A stretch of DNA of 64,000 bases from Pseudomonas sp. SLFW (GCF_009905615.1 NZ_JAAAKW010000005.1:1-64000), one strand, 5' to 3'. Positions 36,828-45,962 are shown, numbered from the stretch's first letter. A program made the numbers and translations. The notes: generated from the letters alone by a model not told the origin.

Positions 36828-37607
36828 ATGTCTGCCATGGTCGATCACCTGATCGCCGAGATTCTCAGTCTCAATGTCAAGCTGCTGGCGTGCCATGCCA
36901 GGTTGACCGCGTCCACCGACAGCGAAGCGCTGCATGACCTGCGCACCACGGTTCGGCGTCTGCGCAGTGTGCTGCGGCCTTTGCGCGGGTTGCCCGGATT
37001 GGACCAGGTCGAAGAAGCCGCCAAGGGCGTCGGTGACCTGACCACGCCGCTGCGTGACATGCAGGTGCTGGCGGCGTTTTTGGTGGAGCAGGGCCAGGAT
37101 CAGGCGGCGCTCAAACGCACGACGTTTCTGAAAACGGCCTGCCCGCAAGTGGCAACATCCCCGGAATTGAACCGTCTGTTCGGGGTGCTCGATCAACTGC
37201 CCGCATTCCTGCGCGCCCAACAGCGGCATGGCTTGCTCAAGAAGCTGCGCCAGCGCATTGAAAAGCGCATGGACAAACAGTGGAAGAAACTGCGCGAAGC
37301 CATGGCCGACCCGGCTCACGACCGGCATCGCCTGCGGCTGTTGATCAAGCGCGTGCGCTACGCCGCCGAGGCCTACCCCGAACTCAGTCATCAACCCGAC
37401 GGCATGCAGAAACGCCTGAAGTCGGCGCAAGGGGCGCTGGGCGACTGGCACGATCACCTGCAATGGCTCGCCCAAGCGGAACACCAGCACGACCTTTCGC
37501 CCTGTGTGGCGGGCTGGGAATTGGGCATCCTGCGTGCCGAAGAGAAGTCGGACAAGGCGTTGGACAAGCTCGCCCACGCCTGCTTTGGCGATGCCCCGAG
37601 GCATTGA
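36828..37607 (+). CDS. CHAD domain protein
   Basis: The 259-residue, mainly helical, basic protein has the CHAD pattern: HDLRTTVRRLRSVLRPL near the start, RLRLLIKRVRYAAE in the middle and LGDWHDHLQW. Conserved His, Arg and Lys on two sides form the polyphosphate-binding surface in this family. AAGGAG precedes ATG 36828. It lies 34 bp after tgpA on the same strand, so it may be co-transcribed with the moxR set; a link between them is not established. Confidence 0.92.
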   Translation: MSAMVDHLIAEILSLNVKLLACHARLTASTDSEALHDLRTTVRRLRSVLRPLRGLPGLDQVEEAAKGVGDLTTPLRDMQVLAAFLVEQGQDQAALKRTTFLKTACPQVATSPELNRLFGVLDQLPAFLRAQQRHGLLKKLRQRIEKRMDKQWKKLREAMADPAHDRHRLRLLIKRVRYAAEAYPELSHQPDGMQKRLKSAQGALGDWHDHLQWLAQAEHQHDLSPCVAGWELGILRAEEKSDKALDKLAHACFGDAPRH

Positions 37608-37706
37608 TCCCGATCAGGCCGCAGAATTGGCAGTTATGAGCGCTGTTCGGGAAGCAGCGTCTCGCTAAGATCCGGGCATGTTTCCAGTGAACCCCACGGA
37701 GTGCCC

Positions 37707-38501
37707 ATGACCTTTTCCGAACTGCTCGACGCCGTTCGCGCCCACCCGCAGGCCGTGACGATTCCGGCGTCCTGGTCCCAGGGGCGCTCCTGTTTCGGCG
37801 GCCTGATGGCGGCGCTGCAATTCGAAGCGATGCGCGCCAAAGTGCCCGCCGACCGGCCGGTGCGTTCGCTGGCGATCTGTTTCGTCGGCCCTCCCGCCAT
37901 TGATGTGCCGATCTCGTTCGAGGTGGAAATCCTGCGCGAAGGCAAGGCGGTCAGTCAGGTGCTCGGGCGGGCGGTGCAGAACGGCGAGACGGTGACCTTG
38001 ATTCAAGGCAGCTTCGGCGCGTCCCGTGAGTCGTCGATTTCAGTCGCTGCCGAGCCTGCTCCCACGTTGAAACCCGTGGAAGACGTGTCGCCGTTCCCGT
38101 TCATTGCCGGCGTGATGCCGGAATATTTGAAATTCATCGAGATGCGTTGGGCGCTGGGTGGCTTTCCGTACAGCGGCACGCCATCGCCAGCAATTGGCGG
38201 GTATGCGCGGTTGCGGGACGTGAAGGTCGAGCCGTTGACCGAGGCCCATCTGCTGGCGCTGGTCGACACCTGGCCGCCTGCGGTCTTGCCCCATCTGAGC
38301 AAACCGGCACCGGGCAGTTCATTGACCTGGACGATTGAATTCGTGCAGCCGCTCCCGGCCATGACCACCCATGACTGGACGCAATACAAGGCGGTGATCG
38401 AGCACGCGCGGGACGGCTACGGCCATGTGGCAGCAGGGTTGTGGACGCCGAGCGGGGAGTTGGTCGCGATCAGCCGTCAGACGGTGACCGTGTTTGGCTG
38501 A
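37707..38501 (+). CDS. Acyl-CoA thioesterase II/TesB-like protein (double hotdog)
   Basis: The 264-residue protein has two hotdog-like halves; GRSCFGGLMAALQFEAM resembles the helix-entry region of TesB-like thioesterases, and DWTQYKAVIEHARDGYGHVAAGLW fits the second half. It would hydrolyse acyl-CoA thioesters in the cytoplasm. CGGAG lies before ATG 37707; a GTG at 37701 is open but closer to the ribosome site. It is 99 bp after the CHAD gene. Confidence 0.85.
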   Translation: MTFSELLDAVRAHPQAVTIPASWSQGRSCFGGLMAALQFEAMRAKVPADRPVRSLAICFVGPPAIDVPISFEVEILREGKAVSQVLGRAVQNGETVTLIQGSFGASRESSISVAAEPAPTLKPVEDVSPFPFIAGVMPEYLKFIEMRWALGGFPYSGTPSPAIGGYARLRDVKVEPLTEAHLLALVDTWPPAVLPHLSKPAPGSSLTWTIEFVQPLPAMTTHDWTQYKAVIEHARDGYGHVAAGLWTPSGELVAISRQTVTVFG

Positions 38502-38534
38502 TGGACAAGTGGGGAGGGGTTAGCCCCGAGACCG

Positions 38535-38756
38535 TTACTGGCCTCGGGTTTTGATCGCTTGCGCGGCAATGAGCCCCAGAATGCCGATGCCCGCCGAGGT
38601 GATGCTGGCACTCAGCGCACCGTCGAGCAGCAACAGGCCCGAGACGATCGACAGCGGAAACGCCAGAGACGACAGCACCAGATTCGACGACAGCCCGGAC
38701 TTATGGGCGCTGGAGAAGAAATCTTCAAGGTGCAGGTTTGCAATGAATTTGGGCAT
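38535..38756 (-). CDS. Small membrane protein of unknown function
   Basis: The 73-residue protein has a soluble start (PKFIANLHLEDFFSSAHKSG) and one long or two adjacent hydrophobic segments (SNLVLSSLAFPLSIVSGLLLLDGAL, SAGIGILGLIAAQAI in pieces). GAGGTC precedes ATG 38756; the much longer open frame upstream (to 38993) lacks coding character. No family is recognised. It is convergent with the thioesterase gene. The following 356-bp gap (38757-39112) contains a REPIN and no other clear gene. Confidence 0.68.
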   Translation of the reverse strand: MPKFIANLHLEDFFSSAHKSGLSSNLVLSSLAFPLSIVSGLLLLDGALSASITSAGIGILGLIAAQAIKTRGQ

Positions 38757-39006
38757 GACGTTGACCTCACAAAGCCTAATAAGAACCGTTTTCGATGGGT
38801 TCAGAATAGGCCTGTGAGTGCATCGCGGCGAATCGAGGTTTGCTATGGGCTTCATAGGTGGAATGGAGGAAAGCAATCGACCCCTTTCACCTGCGTCTGT
38901 AGCAAGCACCGCGGCGTCCCACAGGGTTCTGCGGCGTGCCCGGTTTTTGCGAATAATCCCGTCTGCGGTTTCACATGCGCCTCTAGCAAGCACGGCGGTG
39001 TCCCCA

Positions 39007-39096
39007 CTGTGGGAGCGAATTCATTCGCGAAAGGATTTGGCAGGCGACACATCTGTGCGGGATGTACCGCCTTCGCGAATGAATTCGCTCCCACAG
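39007..39096. repeat. REPIN, family A, copy 2 of three near-identical
   Basis: Perfect arms surround GGATTTGGCAGGCGACACAT...GGGATGTACCGCC. It ends 16 bp before the stop of the chemoreceptor gene. Confidence 0.92.
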
Positions 39097-39112
39097 GGAT
39101 CTCCATCGGTTT

Positions 39113-40432
39113 TCAACCCCGTAATTTCAACTGCCCGATCGCCGTATTCAGCTCACCCGCCAGGGTCGCCAGTTCATCACTGGTACTCGCTGAATCCACG
39201 GTCTGGCGCACGGTGCGTTCGGTGACGTCGCGGATGCTGACCACTGCCCGGTTCATCTCTTCCGCGACCTGACTCTGCTGCTGTGCCGCGACGGCAATCT
39301 GCGTGTTGCTTTCGCGCATCTGGGCGACGGCATCGGCGATGGCCGTCAGGGCTTCACCGGCTTCCTGAGCGTGCTGCACGCAGTCATCGGCCTTGTACGA
39401 ACTCTCCTGCATGAAATCCACCGCATCGCGGGTGCCCGCCTGCAACGCGGCAACCATGGTGGTGATTTCGTCGGTGGAGGTCTGTACGCGCTTGGCAAGG
39501 TTGCGCACTTCGTCGGCGACCACCGCAAAACCGCGGCCCATTTCCCCAGCCCGGGCCGCTTCGATGGCGGCGTTCAGGGCCAACAGGTTGGTCTGCTCGG
39601 CGATGCTGTGGATCACGTTGACCACGCCGTTGATCTTCTGGCTGTCTTCGGCCAGGCGCTGAATCATTCCTGCCGTTTGCTGTACGCCGCTGGACAGCCC
39701 GGCAATCGAACTCTGCACCCGGTCCACCACGGCCTTGCCGCTACCCGCCAGCGCGTCGGCGCTTTGCGATTGGTCGCGGGTGGCGTTGGCGTGTTGCGCG
39801 ATGTGATAGACCGTGGCGGTCATTTCGTTGATCGCGGTGGCGACTTGGTCGGTTTCGCTTTGCTGGCCGAGCATGCCTTCGCGCACATCGCTCATGCCGG
39901 TCGCCAAATGCACCGCGCCCTGATCCAGCCGCGCCGCCGACTGCGCGACAGTGCCGACGATGCGCTGATACCCGGCCTGCATGGCGTTGAACGCCTTGGC
40001 CATTTGCCCGACTTCATCTTCGCCCGTGAGAGGCACACGCGCCGACAGATCGCCGCTGCGCTCAACGTGCAGCATCACGTCCTTGAGGGTGTTGAGGTGG
40101 GTCAGCAGGAAGCGGATCAACAACTGCGAGGCGCTGAGCATGGCGAGCATCAGCACCAGCACGGCCACCGCGTATTCGGTGAAATGTTCGGCCAGCAGGT
40201 CGTTGAGCCCCGGCACCGCGGGGAGCGGTGGGGGCGTGGGCGCCGGTTGCCCGGCAGGCCAGGCGGCCAACAATTGCGCCTGAGCCTGGACCGCAACTCG
40301 GGCGTCCTCGGCGCGGCTGTGCTGTTCCAGGTTCAGTGCATAAAGCACCAGCAGCAAGGTGGTGATGAACGCGACGGCGTTGACCGCCCAGAATTTGTAT
40401 TTCAGCGAGATGTTGCTCAACCAGCGGCCCAT
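39113..40432 (-). CDS. Methyl-accepting chemotaxis protein
   Basis: The 439-residue chemoreceptor has a first helix ([20 protein letters not shown]), a very short periplasmic part (about 50 residues, Pro-rich: [16 protein letters not shown]), a second helix ([19 protein letters not shown]), HAMP domain and a signalling tip [21 protein letters not shown] / [15 protein letters not shown]. The tip is the universal CheA/CheW contact. The lack of a normal-size sensor domain suggests it reads membrane, energy or redox state or works through other receptors. ATG 40432 was chosen; an upstream ATG (40495) adds 21 soluble residues. A REPIN lies upstream. Confidence 0.93.
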   Translation of the reverse strand: MGRWLSNISLKYKFWAVNAVAFITTLLLVLYALNLEQHSRAEDARVAVQAQAQLLAAWPAGQPAPTPPPLPAVPGLNDLLAEHFTEYAVAVLVLMLAMLSASQLLIRFLLTHLNTLKDVMLHVERSGDLSARVPLTGEDEVGQMAKAFNAMQAGYQRIVGTVAQSAARLDQGAVHLATGMSDVREGMLGQQSETDQVATAINEMTATVYHIAQHANATRDQSQSADALAGSGKAVVDRVQSSIAGLSSGVQQTAGMIQRLAEDSQKINGVVNVIHSIAEQTNLLALNAAIEAARAGEMGRGFAVVADEVRNLAKRVQTSTDEITTMVAALQAGTRDAVDFMQESSYKADDCVQHAQEAGEALTAIADAVAQMRESNTQIAVAAQQQSQVAEEMNRAVVSIRDVTERTVRQTVDSASTSDELATLAGELNTAIGQLKLRG

Positions 40433-40567
40433 GAGGAAGCTCTTCTGTGATTGCACGTGATAAGGCAAGGTGCCATCAGTTTCCCAGCTGCGCATGACAG
40501 ATGTGTTGATCTGTATCAATTCCTCCGGTTGCCTGTTCGGCAAACCGGCCTCCAGGCGCAGATCCCC

Positions 40568-40656
40568 CTGTGGGAGCGAATTCATTCGCGGAAGGATTTG
40601 GCGGCGACACATCTGCGTCGGATGTACCGCCTTCGCGAATGAATTCGCTCCCACAG
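40568..40656. repeat. REPIN, family A, copy 3 of three near-identical
   Basis: The middle matches the copies at 32625 and 39007 at all but a few positions (GGATTTGGCGGCGACACATCTGCG...). It lies between tatD and the chemoreceptor start. Confidence 0.92.
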
Positions 40657-40685
40657 GGTTTTGCTCGGTGCATGACCCGAGGGTG

Positions 40686-41492
40686 TCAATCAATCACAGG
40701 CAGCGAAAAGAATGCGCGGGCGCAGGCCGTGGTGTGGGCAGCGAGGTCTTCCGGGGTTTCGCCCCGGTGCAAGGCCACTTCCCGAAGCACTTCCGGCAGG
40801 TACGCCGGTTCGTTGCGGCCGTTTTTCGGTTTGGGCCGCAGGGTGCGCGGCAGCAGATATGGCGCGTCGCTTTCCAGCATCAGGCGGCCTTGCGGAATTT
40901 CGCGCACCAGTGGGTGCAGGTGGGTGCCCCGGCGTTCGTCGCAGATCCACCCGGTGATGCCGATGTGCAGGTCCATGTCCAGATAATTGAACAGCGCGCG
41001 TTTTTCGCCGGTGAAGCAATGCACCACTGCGCCGGGCAGGTGATCGCGGTACTCGCGCAAGATCGCCAGCAACCGTTCGTCGGCATCACGCTCATGAAGA
41101 AAGACCGGCATGTTCAAGGCCACGGCCAGCGCCAGATGGGCTTCCAGGACCTTTTCCTGTTGCGGGCGAGGGGAGAAGTCACGGTTGAAATCCAGCCCGC
41201 ATTCACCCACCGCGCACACCGAATTTTCTTTCAGGAGGGCGTGCAACTGTTTTTCAGTGTCCAGTGTCCAATCGCTCGCCGAATGGGGGTGAACCCCGGC
41301 GGTGCTGAACAATCGCTGGCCGCTTTCGTCCAGTTGGCGACACATCTGCAAGGCCTGTTCGCTGCCCTCGACGCTGGTACCGGTGAGGATCAATTGACCC
41401 ACGTTGGCAGCGTAGGCGCGGTCGAGAACGTCGCGTTCCTTCAAGGCAAAGCTTGGATTGGTAAGATTGACGCCGATGTCGATTAGTTGCAT
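40686..41492 (-). CDS. tatD: TatD-family metal-dependent deoxyribonuclease
   Basis: The 268-residue protein closely tracks E. coli TatD: start [61 protein letters not shown] and [10 protein letters not shown]. These blocks hold the divalent-metal ligands of a TIM-barrel 3'-5' nuclease involved in DNA repair and fragmentation. It starts at ATG 41492 and precedes the chemoreceptor on the same strand. Confidence 0.96.
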   Translation of the reverse strand: MQLIDIGVNLTNPSFALKERDVLDRAYAANVGQLILTGTSVEGSEQALQMCRQLDESGQRLFSTAGVHPHSASDWTLDTEKQLHALLKENSVCAVGECGLDFNRDFSPRPQQEKVLEAHLALAVALNMPVFLHERDADERLLAILREYRDHLPGAVVHCFTGEKRALFNYLDMDLHIGITGWICDERRGTHLHPLVREIPQGRLMLESDAPYLLPRTLRPKPKNGRNEPAYLPEVLREVALHRGETPEDLAAHTTACARAFFSLPVID

Positions 41493-41599
41493 GGTTCACC
41501 TCAGGCCGGAGGCCGAGAAGAATACCAGAGCGATTGAAGCCATAAAAAATCAAGCAGACTCAACTGCTTGGCATGATTAGACCCCTGTGATGTTGCCAG

Positions 41600-41617
41600 C
41601 TCAGGCGCACGCCTGAG
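41600..41617. promoter_or_regulatory. Perfect inverted repeat upstream of the MltF-like gene
   Basis: CTCAGGCG and CGCCTGAG flank two bases. The loop is too small for an RNA hairpin, so a protein-binding site is more natural. It is 63 bp before the MltF-like start in the tatD divergent gap (41493-41679). Confidence 0.4.
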
Positions 41618-41679
41618 GCGAACGCAGCTGCCCGACACAGACTTCAAGCCCGTTTTTTCGGCATTTTCCCGGAGCGTCA

Positions 41680-43110
41680 ATGATCCGAGCCTCATTCATT
41701 TCGCTGTGCCTGCTGCTCGTCAGCCACTCGGCATCCGCCCAGGCCTCGACCCGCCCGGCAGGGCCGCCGGTCATCGTCAAGAAAACCCAGATTCGCGATC
41801 TGTCGGCCATTCGCAGCAGCAAAGTCCTGCGCGTGCTCGTCAATCAGAGCCGCAACAGCTCCGGTGAAGTGCAGGGTGAGCCGATTGGCGTCGAATACCG
41901 CCGCTTGCAAGCCTTCGAAAAATACCTCAACGGCCACGCCCGCGACGGCCAGAAAGTCTCGATCAAACTGATCCCCAAAGCCAAGGACCAACTGCTCGCT
42001 GCGCTGCAACGGGGCGACGGGGACATGGTAGCGCCTGGCGAACTGCTCGACGCCAGTGCCGCCCATTACGTCGATGCGACCGAACCGGTGGTGAGCCATG
42101 TGCCGCTGGTGGTGGTCGGTGTGCGGGGCGAGCGGGTGTTCAAGCGCCCCGAGCAACTGTCCGGCCGGACGGTCATGCTGACCAACGGCAGCGCTGCCGA
42201 CGAAGCCCTCGTGCAACTGAACCAGAAGCTGGCCCTGCGCAAATTGCCGCCGGTGAAAATCGAATGGGTCGATCCCAGCCTTGCCGTCGAAGACGTGCTG
42301 GAAATGGTGCAGGCCGGGATTTATCACCTGACCGTGGTCGAACAGCCGATTGCCGAGCGCTGGGCGCGGGTGATGCCCAAACTGCGTGTCGATCGTGGGT
42401 TGTCGCTGAGCGATCCGGGGGACATGAGCTGGTTCGTGCGCAAGGACGCGGTGATGCTCCACGCCACGGTGGACCGTTTCCTCGAAACCTATGAACCGCC
42501 CGCCAATCAAGACGCCGCGTTCCAGAAGGCTTACAAGGACTTGTACCGCGTTCACTATCCGCTGGCCCGTGAAGACCGCCAGCGTCTGGAAAAACTGCGT
42601 CCGACCCTGCAACGCCACGCCGACGCGCAGAAAATGGACTGGCTGGACCTGGCAGCGCTGGCGTTCAAGGAATCCCAGCTCAACCCGAGCGCCAAGGGCG
42701 GCAGCGGTGCGACGGGCTTGCTGCAAATCACCCCGTCAGCAGCGCAGCGGGTCGGCGTGGGCAATATCCACGACGTCGACGGCAACGTGCAGGCCGCGAG
42801 CAAATATCTGGCGATGATTCGTCACAAGTTCTTTGCCAGCCCGAAGATCAACGAACGCGAGCGCATGGCATTTACCCTGGCCGCCTACAACCTGGGTCCG
42901 GAGCGGGTTCAAGCGATGCGCACCGAAGCGAAGCGTCAGGGCCTGAACCCCAATCAGTGGTTCTTTCAGGTGGAGCGGGTGGCGATGGAGCAGGTGGGGA
43001 TGAACGTGGTGACCTACGTCAACAGCGTGAACAAGTACTACCTCGCTTACGATAAGGAACGCAGTTCGCTGGAGAGCCCGTCGCCGCGCAAGGTGGCGAT
43101 CCGCGAATGA
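41680..43110 (+). CDS. MltF-like membrane-bound lytic murein transglycosylase
   Basis: The 476-residue protein has a signal peptide (SFISLCLLLVSHSASAQA), a binding-protein-like (SBP_bac_3) domain (VLRVLVNQSR..., GDGDMVAPGELLD, VEQPIAERWARVMP) and a C-terminal SLT lysozyme-like domain with the catalytic Glu in AFKESQLNP followed by GSGATGLLQITPSAA and AAYNLGPERV. This is the two-domain layout of MltF; it would cut peptidoglycan glycan strands in the periplasm. There is no lipobox, so soluble or signal-anchored forms are possible. ATG 41680 is the first in frame. Confidence 0.92.
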   Translation: MIRASFISLCLLLVSHSASAQASTRPAGPPVIVKKTQIRDLSAIRSSKVLRVLVNQSRNSSGEVQGEPIGVEYRRLQAFEKYLNGHARDGQKVSIKLIPKAKDQLLAALQRGDGDMVAPGELLDASAAHYVDATEPVVSHVPLVVVGVRGERVFKRPEQLSGRTVMLTNGSAADEALVQLNQKLALRKLPPVKIEWVDPSLAVEDVLEMVQAGIYHLTVVEQPIAERWARVMPKLRVDRGLSLSDPGDMSWFVRKDAVMLHATVDRFLETYEPPANQDAAFQKAYKDLYRVHYPLAREDRQRLEKLRPTLQRHADAQKMDWLDLAALAFKESQLNPSAKGGSGATGLLQITPSAAQRVGVGNIHDVDGNVQAASKYLAMIRHKFFASPKINERERMAFTLAAYNLGPERVQAMRTEAKRQGLNPNQWFFQVERVAMEQVGMNVVTYVNSVNKYYLAYDKERSSLESPSPRKVAIRE

Positions 43111-43148
43111 ATGTTCCCGAAACAATCGACAAAGCCTGGCACACTCAA

Positions 43149-43178
43149 TTGACAATCCCCGTGCGGCTTCTCTAGGAT
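43149..43178 (+). promoter_or_regulatory. Candidate sigma-70 promoter
   Basis: TTGACA (43149-43154) and TAGGAT (43173-43178) are spaced by 18 bases. It heads the leader before the small gene at 43319. The -10 lies only 7 bp before a possible ATG at 43186, which complicates reading that ORF. Confidence 0.45.
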
Positions 43179-43185
43179 GCCGCTC

Positions 43186-43301
43186 ATGCGCCGATTTAAA
43201 CAGCTACTTGCGGGGCGCCGGGTGTCGTGAACAACGACATCGAAATACCGCTAAAGCGCTGGTTCGGTGTTGCCTCTCACCGCTGCCCAGCGGAACACTG
43301 A
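43186..43301 (+). other. Two tiny overlapping ORFs / structured leader
   Basis: ATG 43186 opens a 14-codon frame (MRRFKQLLAGRRVS, stop TGA 43228-43230). GTG 43227 overlaps that stop and opens a 24-codon frame ending TGA 43299-43301. The DNA also folds: TGTCGT/ACGACA around GAACA, CGCT/AGCG, and CGCTG/CAGCG. Either reading gives a roughly 130-base leader before the 43319 gene. No known RNA family is recognised. Confidence 0.35.
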
Positions 43302-43318
43302 GGCAGAGAAACGACACT

Positions 43319-43636
43319 ATGAGCAGCACTTCCAGCCCCCGCCCCCTCGTTCGCTTGGCGCCCATCGGCAGCCAGTTCAGCCGTCGCAATCCGAAAATCC
43401 TGCTGGGCGGTTCGCACCAGCCCACGCTGTTGCGCTACCTTGATGGCTGGCCCCGTCGCCAGCACGGCCCCCACGCTTTTCTCATTCAATTCATCGACCT
43501 GCACGACACTCTTGAGCGGTTTGGCAACGACCAGTTCGACCTGGCCGTCATTCAGTCGCCGACCGCCGAAGCCGCTGCAGGGGTGATCCGCCATCTGACG
43601 CGCATTGCACGGCAAGGGCTGATCACCCGCACCTGA
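43319..43636 (+). CDS. Hypothetical protein, possible remnant methyltransferase-like fold
   Basis: The 105-residue protein begins at ATG 43319 behind GAGGCAGAG. The blocks KILLGGSHQPTLLRYLDGW and FDLAVIQSPTAEAA followed by LTRIARQGLITR resemble the beta1 and beta4 strands of small Rossmann-like, SAM-methyltransferase-type proteins, but the usual glycine-rich G-x-G-x-G is absent. I do not recognise a named family with confidence. A promoter-like sequence and an odd leader lie upstream; the convergent PI-PLC-like gene ends 1 base beyond its stop. Confidence 0.65.
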   Translation: MSSTSSPRPLVRLAPIGSQFSRRNPKILLGGSHQPTLLRYLDGWPRRQHGPHAFLIQFIDLHDTLERFGNDQFDLAVIQSPTAEAAAGVIRHLTRIARQGLITRT

Positions 43637-43637
43637 A

Positions 43638-44561
43638 TCAGCGTTTCAGGGGTTGCAACTCCTCACGGGGATGGCTCAGTTTGCGCCCGCCACGAATGGC
43701 GTTGGCGTGCCGGCAGTTAGCGACCAGCCGACTGCGCGATGTCCAGTCCGTATTAATGATGTAGAAGTTCTGGATGTAACTGTTCTCGTCGACTGACTCG
43801 AACCACTCATCGACCTTGTGGCTCAGGTCGGTCGGCGCGTGGAGCGGTAGAGAATATTTGGCGCATTGCACGGCGCGCAGCTGCTCGATGCGTTTGTGTT
43901 CCCCTGCCACTTGGTCCACGAAGGCCTTGAGCGTGTTGGTGTTAAACAGGTTTTCGCCCGGCCAGCGCTGGCTCACACCATCCCAGCCTTCATCGGACAC
44001 ACTGCCGTGGTTGTAGGCGACGACGACATTACGACCAGGGTGCTGCGCCCAGAGGTGTTCCAGCGCCCAGCCGCGCAGGCGATCCGGTATGACGCGAGCG
44101 CCCAGTTCGTTGAAGACCATGGCTTGCAGCTGGGCATGAGCCCGATCAGTGAAACCGTCGAACTGGTGGAAGTCGAGAATGACGATTTCCCGTGCCGGTT
44201 CACCCGAGCTTTCCAGCTCTGCGAAGAACTTGCGAATGGCTTCGACGATGTCAATGGCGACGGTTCGGCCAGAGGAGGTGAGGTGGAATAGCTGGAAGCG
44301 GTTGGGGTCGCCTTCGACGTAGCCTTCCTTGAAGGTGACGCGCAGGTCGAGCACGCGAATGCCTTGGCGCAGTTGTTCCAGCGGCGATTCGTCCTGTGCG
44401 TATTCCTGGGGCACGCCCAGATTGGGCGATTGTTTGTCGCTGCCGGAATTGTGAGCGCCCGGCAGGATCAGTTCATCGATGCGCAGTTGCTCGATGTCAG
44501 GGGTTTCGGCGATCCAGCTGAGGTGAGCGGGCGCGCCTGCGTGGCGTTGAGTGCGGTTCAT
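43638..44561 (-). CDS. PI-PLC X-domain-like phosphodiesterase
   Basis: The 307-residue protein has the N-terminal signature of phosphatidylinositol-specific phospholipase C X domains: LILPGAHNSGSD with the first catalytic His, LRQGIRVLDLRV, and QLFHLTSSG with a second His about 50 residues later. Further conserved blocks are VILDFHQFDG and NVVVAYNHGS. No signal peptide is visible, so a cytoplasmic role or a non-classical export route is possible. Bacterial members cleave PI or GPI-like lipids or related glycerophosphodiesters. The start is ATG 44561. It is tail-to-tail with the 43319 gene. Confidence 0.82.
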   Translation of the reverse strand: MNRTQRHAGAPAHLSWIAETPDIEQLRIDELILPGAHNSGSDKQSPNLGVPQEYAQDESPLEQLRQGIRVLDLRVTFKEGYVEGDPNRFQLFHLTSSGRTVAIDIVEAIRKFFAELESSGEPAREIVILDFHQFDGFTDRAHAQLQAMVFNELGARVIPDRLRGWALEHLWAQHPGRNVVVAYNHGSVSDEGWDGVSQRWPGENLFNTNTLKAFVDQVAGEHKRIEQLRAVQCAKYSLPLHAPTDLSHKVDEWFESVDENSYIQNFYIINTDWTSRSRLVANCRHANAIRGGRKLSHPREELQPLKR

Positions 44562-44716
44562 GGTGTCAGTCCTTGACGTGGTAAAAGACGGCTGCTGTTC
44601 TGGGCCGCCCGGGCGTGTACTTGCCCTTGGAATCGGTCAAAAGACTTGCCTGCTTTTGGCCTTTGGTCAACCGAACGGCCTCAGGGCAAGCGTGACCTGA
44701 TGTGTTGCGGATGCGT

Positions 44717-45733
44717 TTACTTGACCAGCAACACCACGCGGCCCCGCACCGGGTCTTCATCCAGATGGTTGTGCGCCTTGCCGAACTGTTCGAACGGCCA
44801 GGTGCGATGAATGTCAGGCTTGAGCTGCCCGTTGACGGTCAGTTCATTGATGACCTCAAGAGCGCGTTTCATCGCCGCGCTGTCCTGTTCGATCCCCAAC
44901 TCCGCTTTACCGGTGAAGTTTTCCAGGCAGTGCACGAAGAAGCGCATGTTCTTCTTGAACGCCTGCAGGGCCGGGAACGGCGTGCGGTTGCCACCGCGCA
45001 GGCCGTACAGCACCAGGCTGCCCCGCGGCGCAAGAACGTCACCCAGCATCGACATCTGCATGCCGCCGAAACCGTCAAACACGGCTTCGATGCCTTGGCC
45101 CTGGGTCAGGGCGTCGATGCGCAGACAGATGTCGTCCTCGTCGGTTACGATCACTCGTTCAGCACCGTTGGCGAGCAGGTATTCGCGGTCTTCGGCGTGC
45201 TGAGTGGCCGCAATCACCCGCAGGCCGAGTGCCTTGCCCAACTGTACGAACGCGATGCCGGGGCTGTAGGCCGCATCAGTGACCAGCACGGTCTGACCCG
45301 CCTGAACATGGGCCAGGTCGACAAGGGCGAAGTAGGCCAGCAGCATGGGCGTGTAGTGAACGCTGGCTTCCACCGGCGTCAATACGTCGGGGTAGCGGAC
45401 CAGAGCGTTGCGCGGCACCAGCACGTGGTCGCCACACACCGGGTAGTCGTTGGCGCTCATCGCCTTGAAGCTGGCGACCTTGTCGCCGACTTTCAGATCG
45501 GTGACGTCCGGGCCCACAGCCTCGACGATACCGGCCATTTCGCTGCCAATGCCCGCAGGCAATTGAACGGGGGCGAGGGCCAGGTTCTGCCGCCACAACA
45601 CATCGTCCCAGCTGATGCCGATGGCTTCGGCACGAACCAGCACTTCCTGTGGGCCGGGTGACCGGTCAGGCTGCTCCTCGCAACTGAGCACATCGGCTTT
45701 GCCGAAGCGATGAAATTTGATGGCGCGGGACAT
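44717..45733 (-). CDS. Zinc-independent alcohol dehydrogenase/quinone oxidoreductase (MDR family)
   Basis: The 338-residue MDR protein has the N-terminal GroES-like part (VLVRAEAIGISWDDVLWRQN) and a Rossmann domain (VLVTDAAYSPGIAFVQLGKALG, FDGFGGMQMSML). The Cys/His residues that bind catalytic zinc in alcohol dehydrogenases are missing, which places it with quinone-oxidoreductase-type NADPH enzymes. Substrate is unknown. The start is ATG 45733 behind GAGG; a TTG 6 bp upstream is open. The gap to the next gene (45734-46133) holds a REP-like element and no gene. Confidence 0.9.
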   Translation of the reverse strand: MSRAIKFHRFGKADVLSCEEQPDRSPGPQEVLVRAEAIGISWDDVLWRQNLALAPVQLPAGIGSEMAGIVEAVGPDVTDLKVGDKVASFKAMSANDYPVCGDHVLVPRNALVRYPDVLTPVEASVHYTPMLLAYFALVDLAHVQAGQTVLVTDAAYSPGIAFVQLGKALGLRVIAATQHAEDREYLLANGAERVIVTDEDDICLRIDALTQGQGIEAVFDGFGGMQMSMLGDVLAPRGSLVLYGLRGGNRTPFPALQAFKKNMRFFVHCLENFTGKAELGIEQDSAAMKRALEVINELTVNGQLKPDIHRTWPFEQFGKAHNHLDEDPVRGRVVLLVK

Positions 45734-45962
45734 TTCCAACCTCGACTCATTTGATTAGGGTTGTAATGACTTTACGGAGGTAGGGCTTTATCGACTATTT
45801 CTGTCTGTCGATACCGGACATGCCCGTTATCAATTGGGGTTTTTGGAACTCTTGGCACCAGCGTCCACATAACGCGTTTTTCGCGGCGCCTGTCGTGTCA
45901 GAGTGAGGTGGCGGACGGCATCCCTCGCGCTGCCAGGGGCATCCCCCTGCACGCCGCACACC

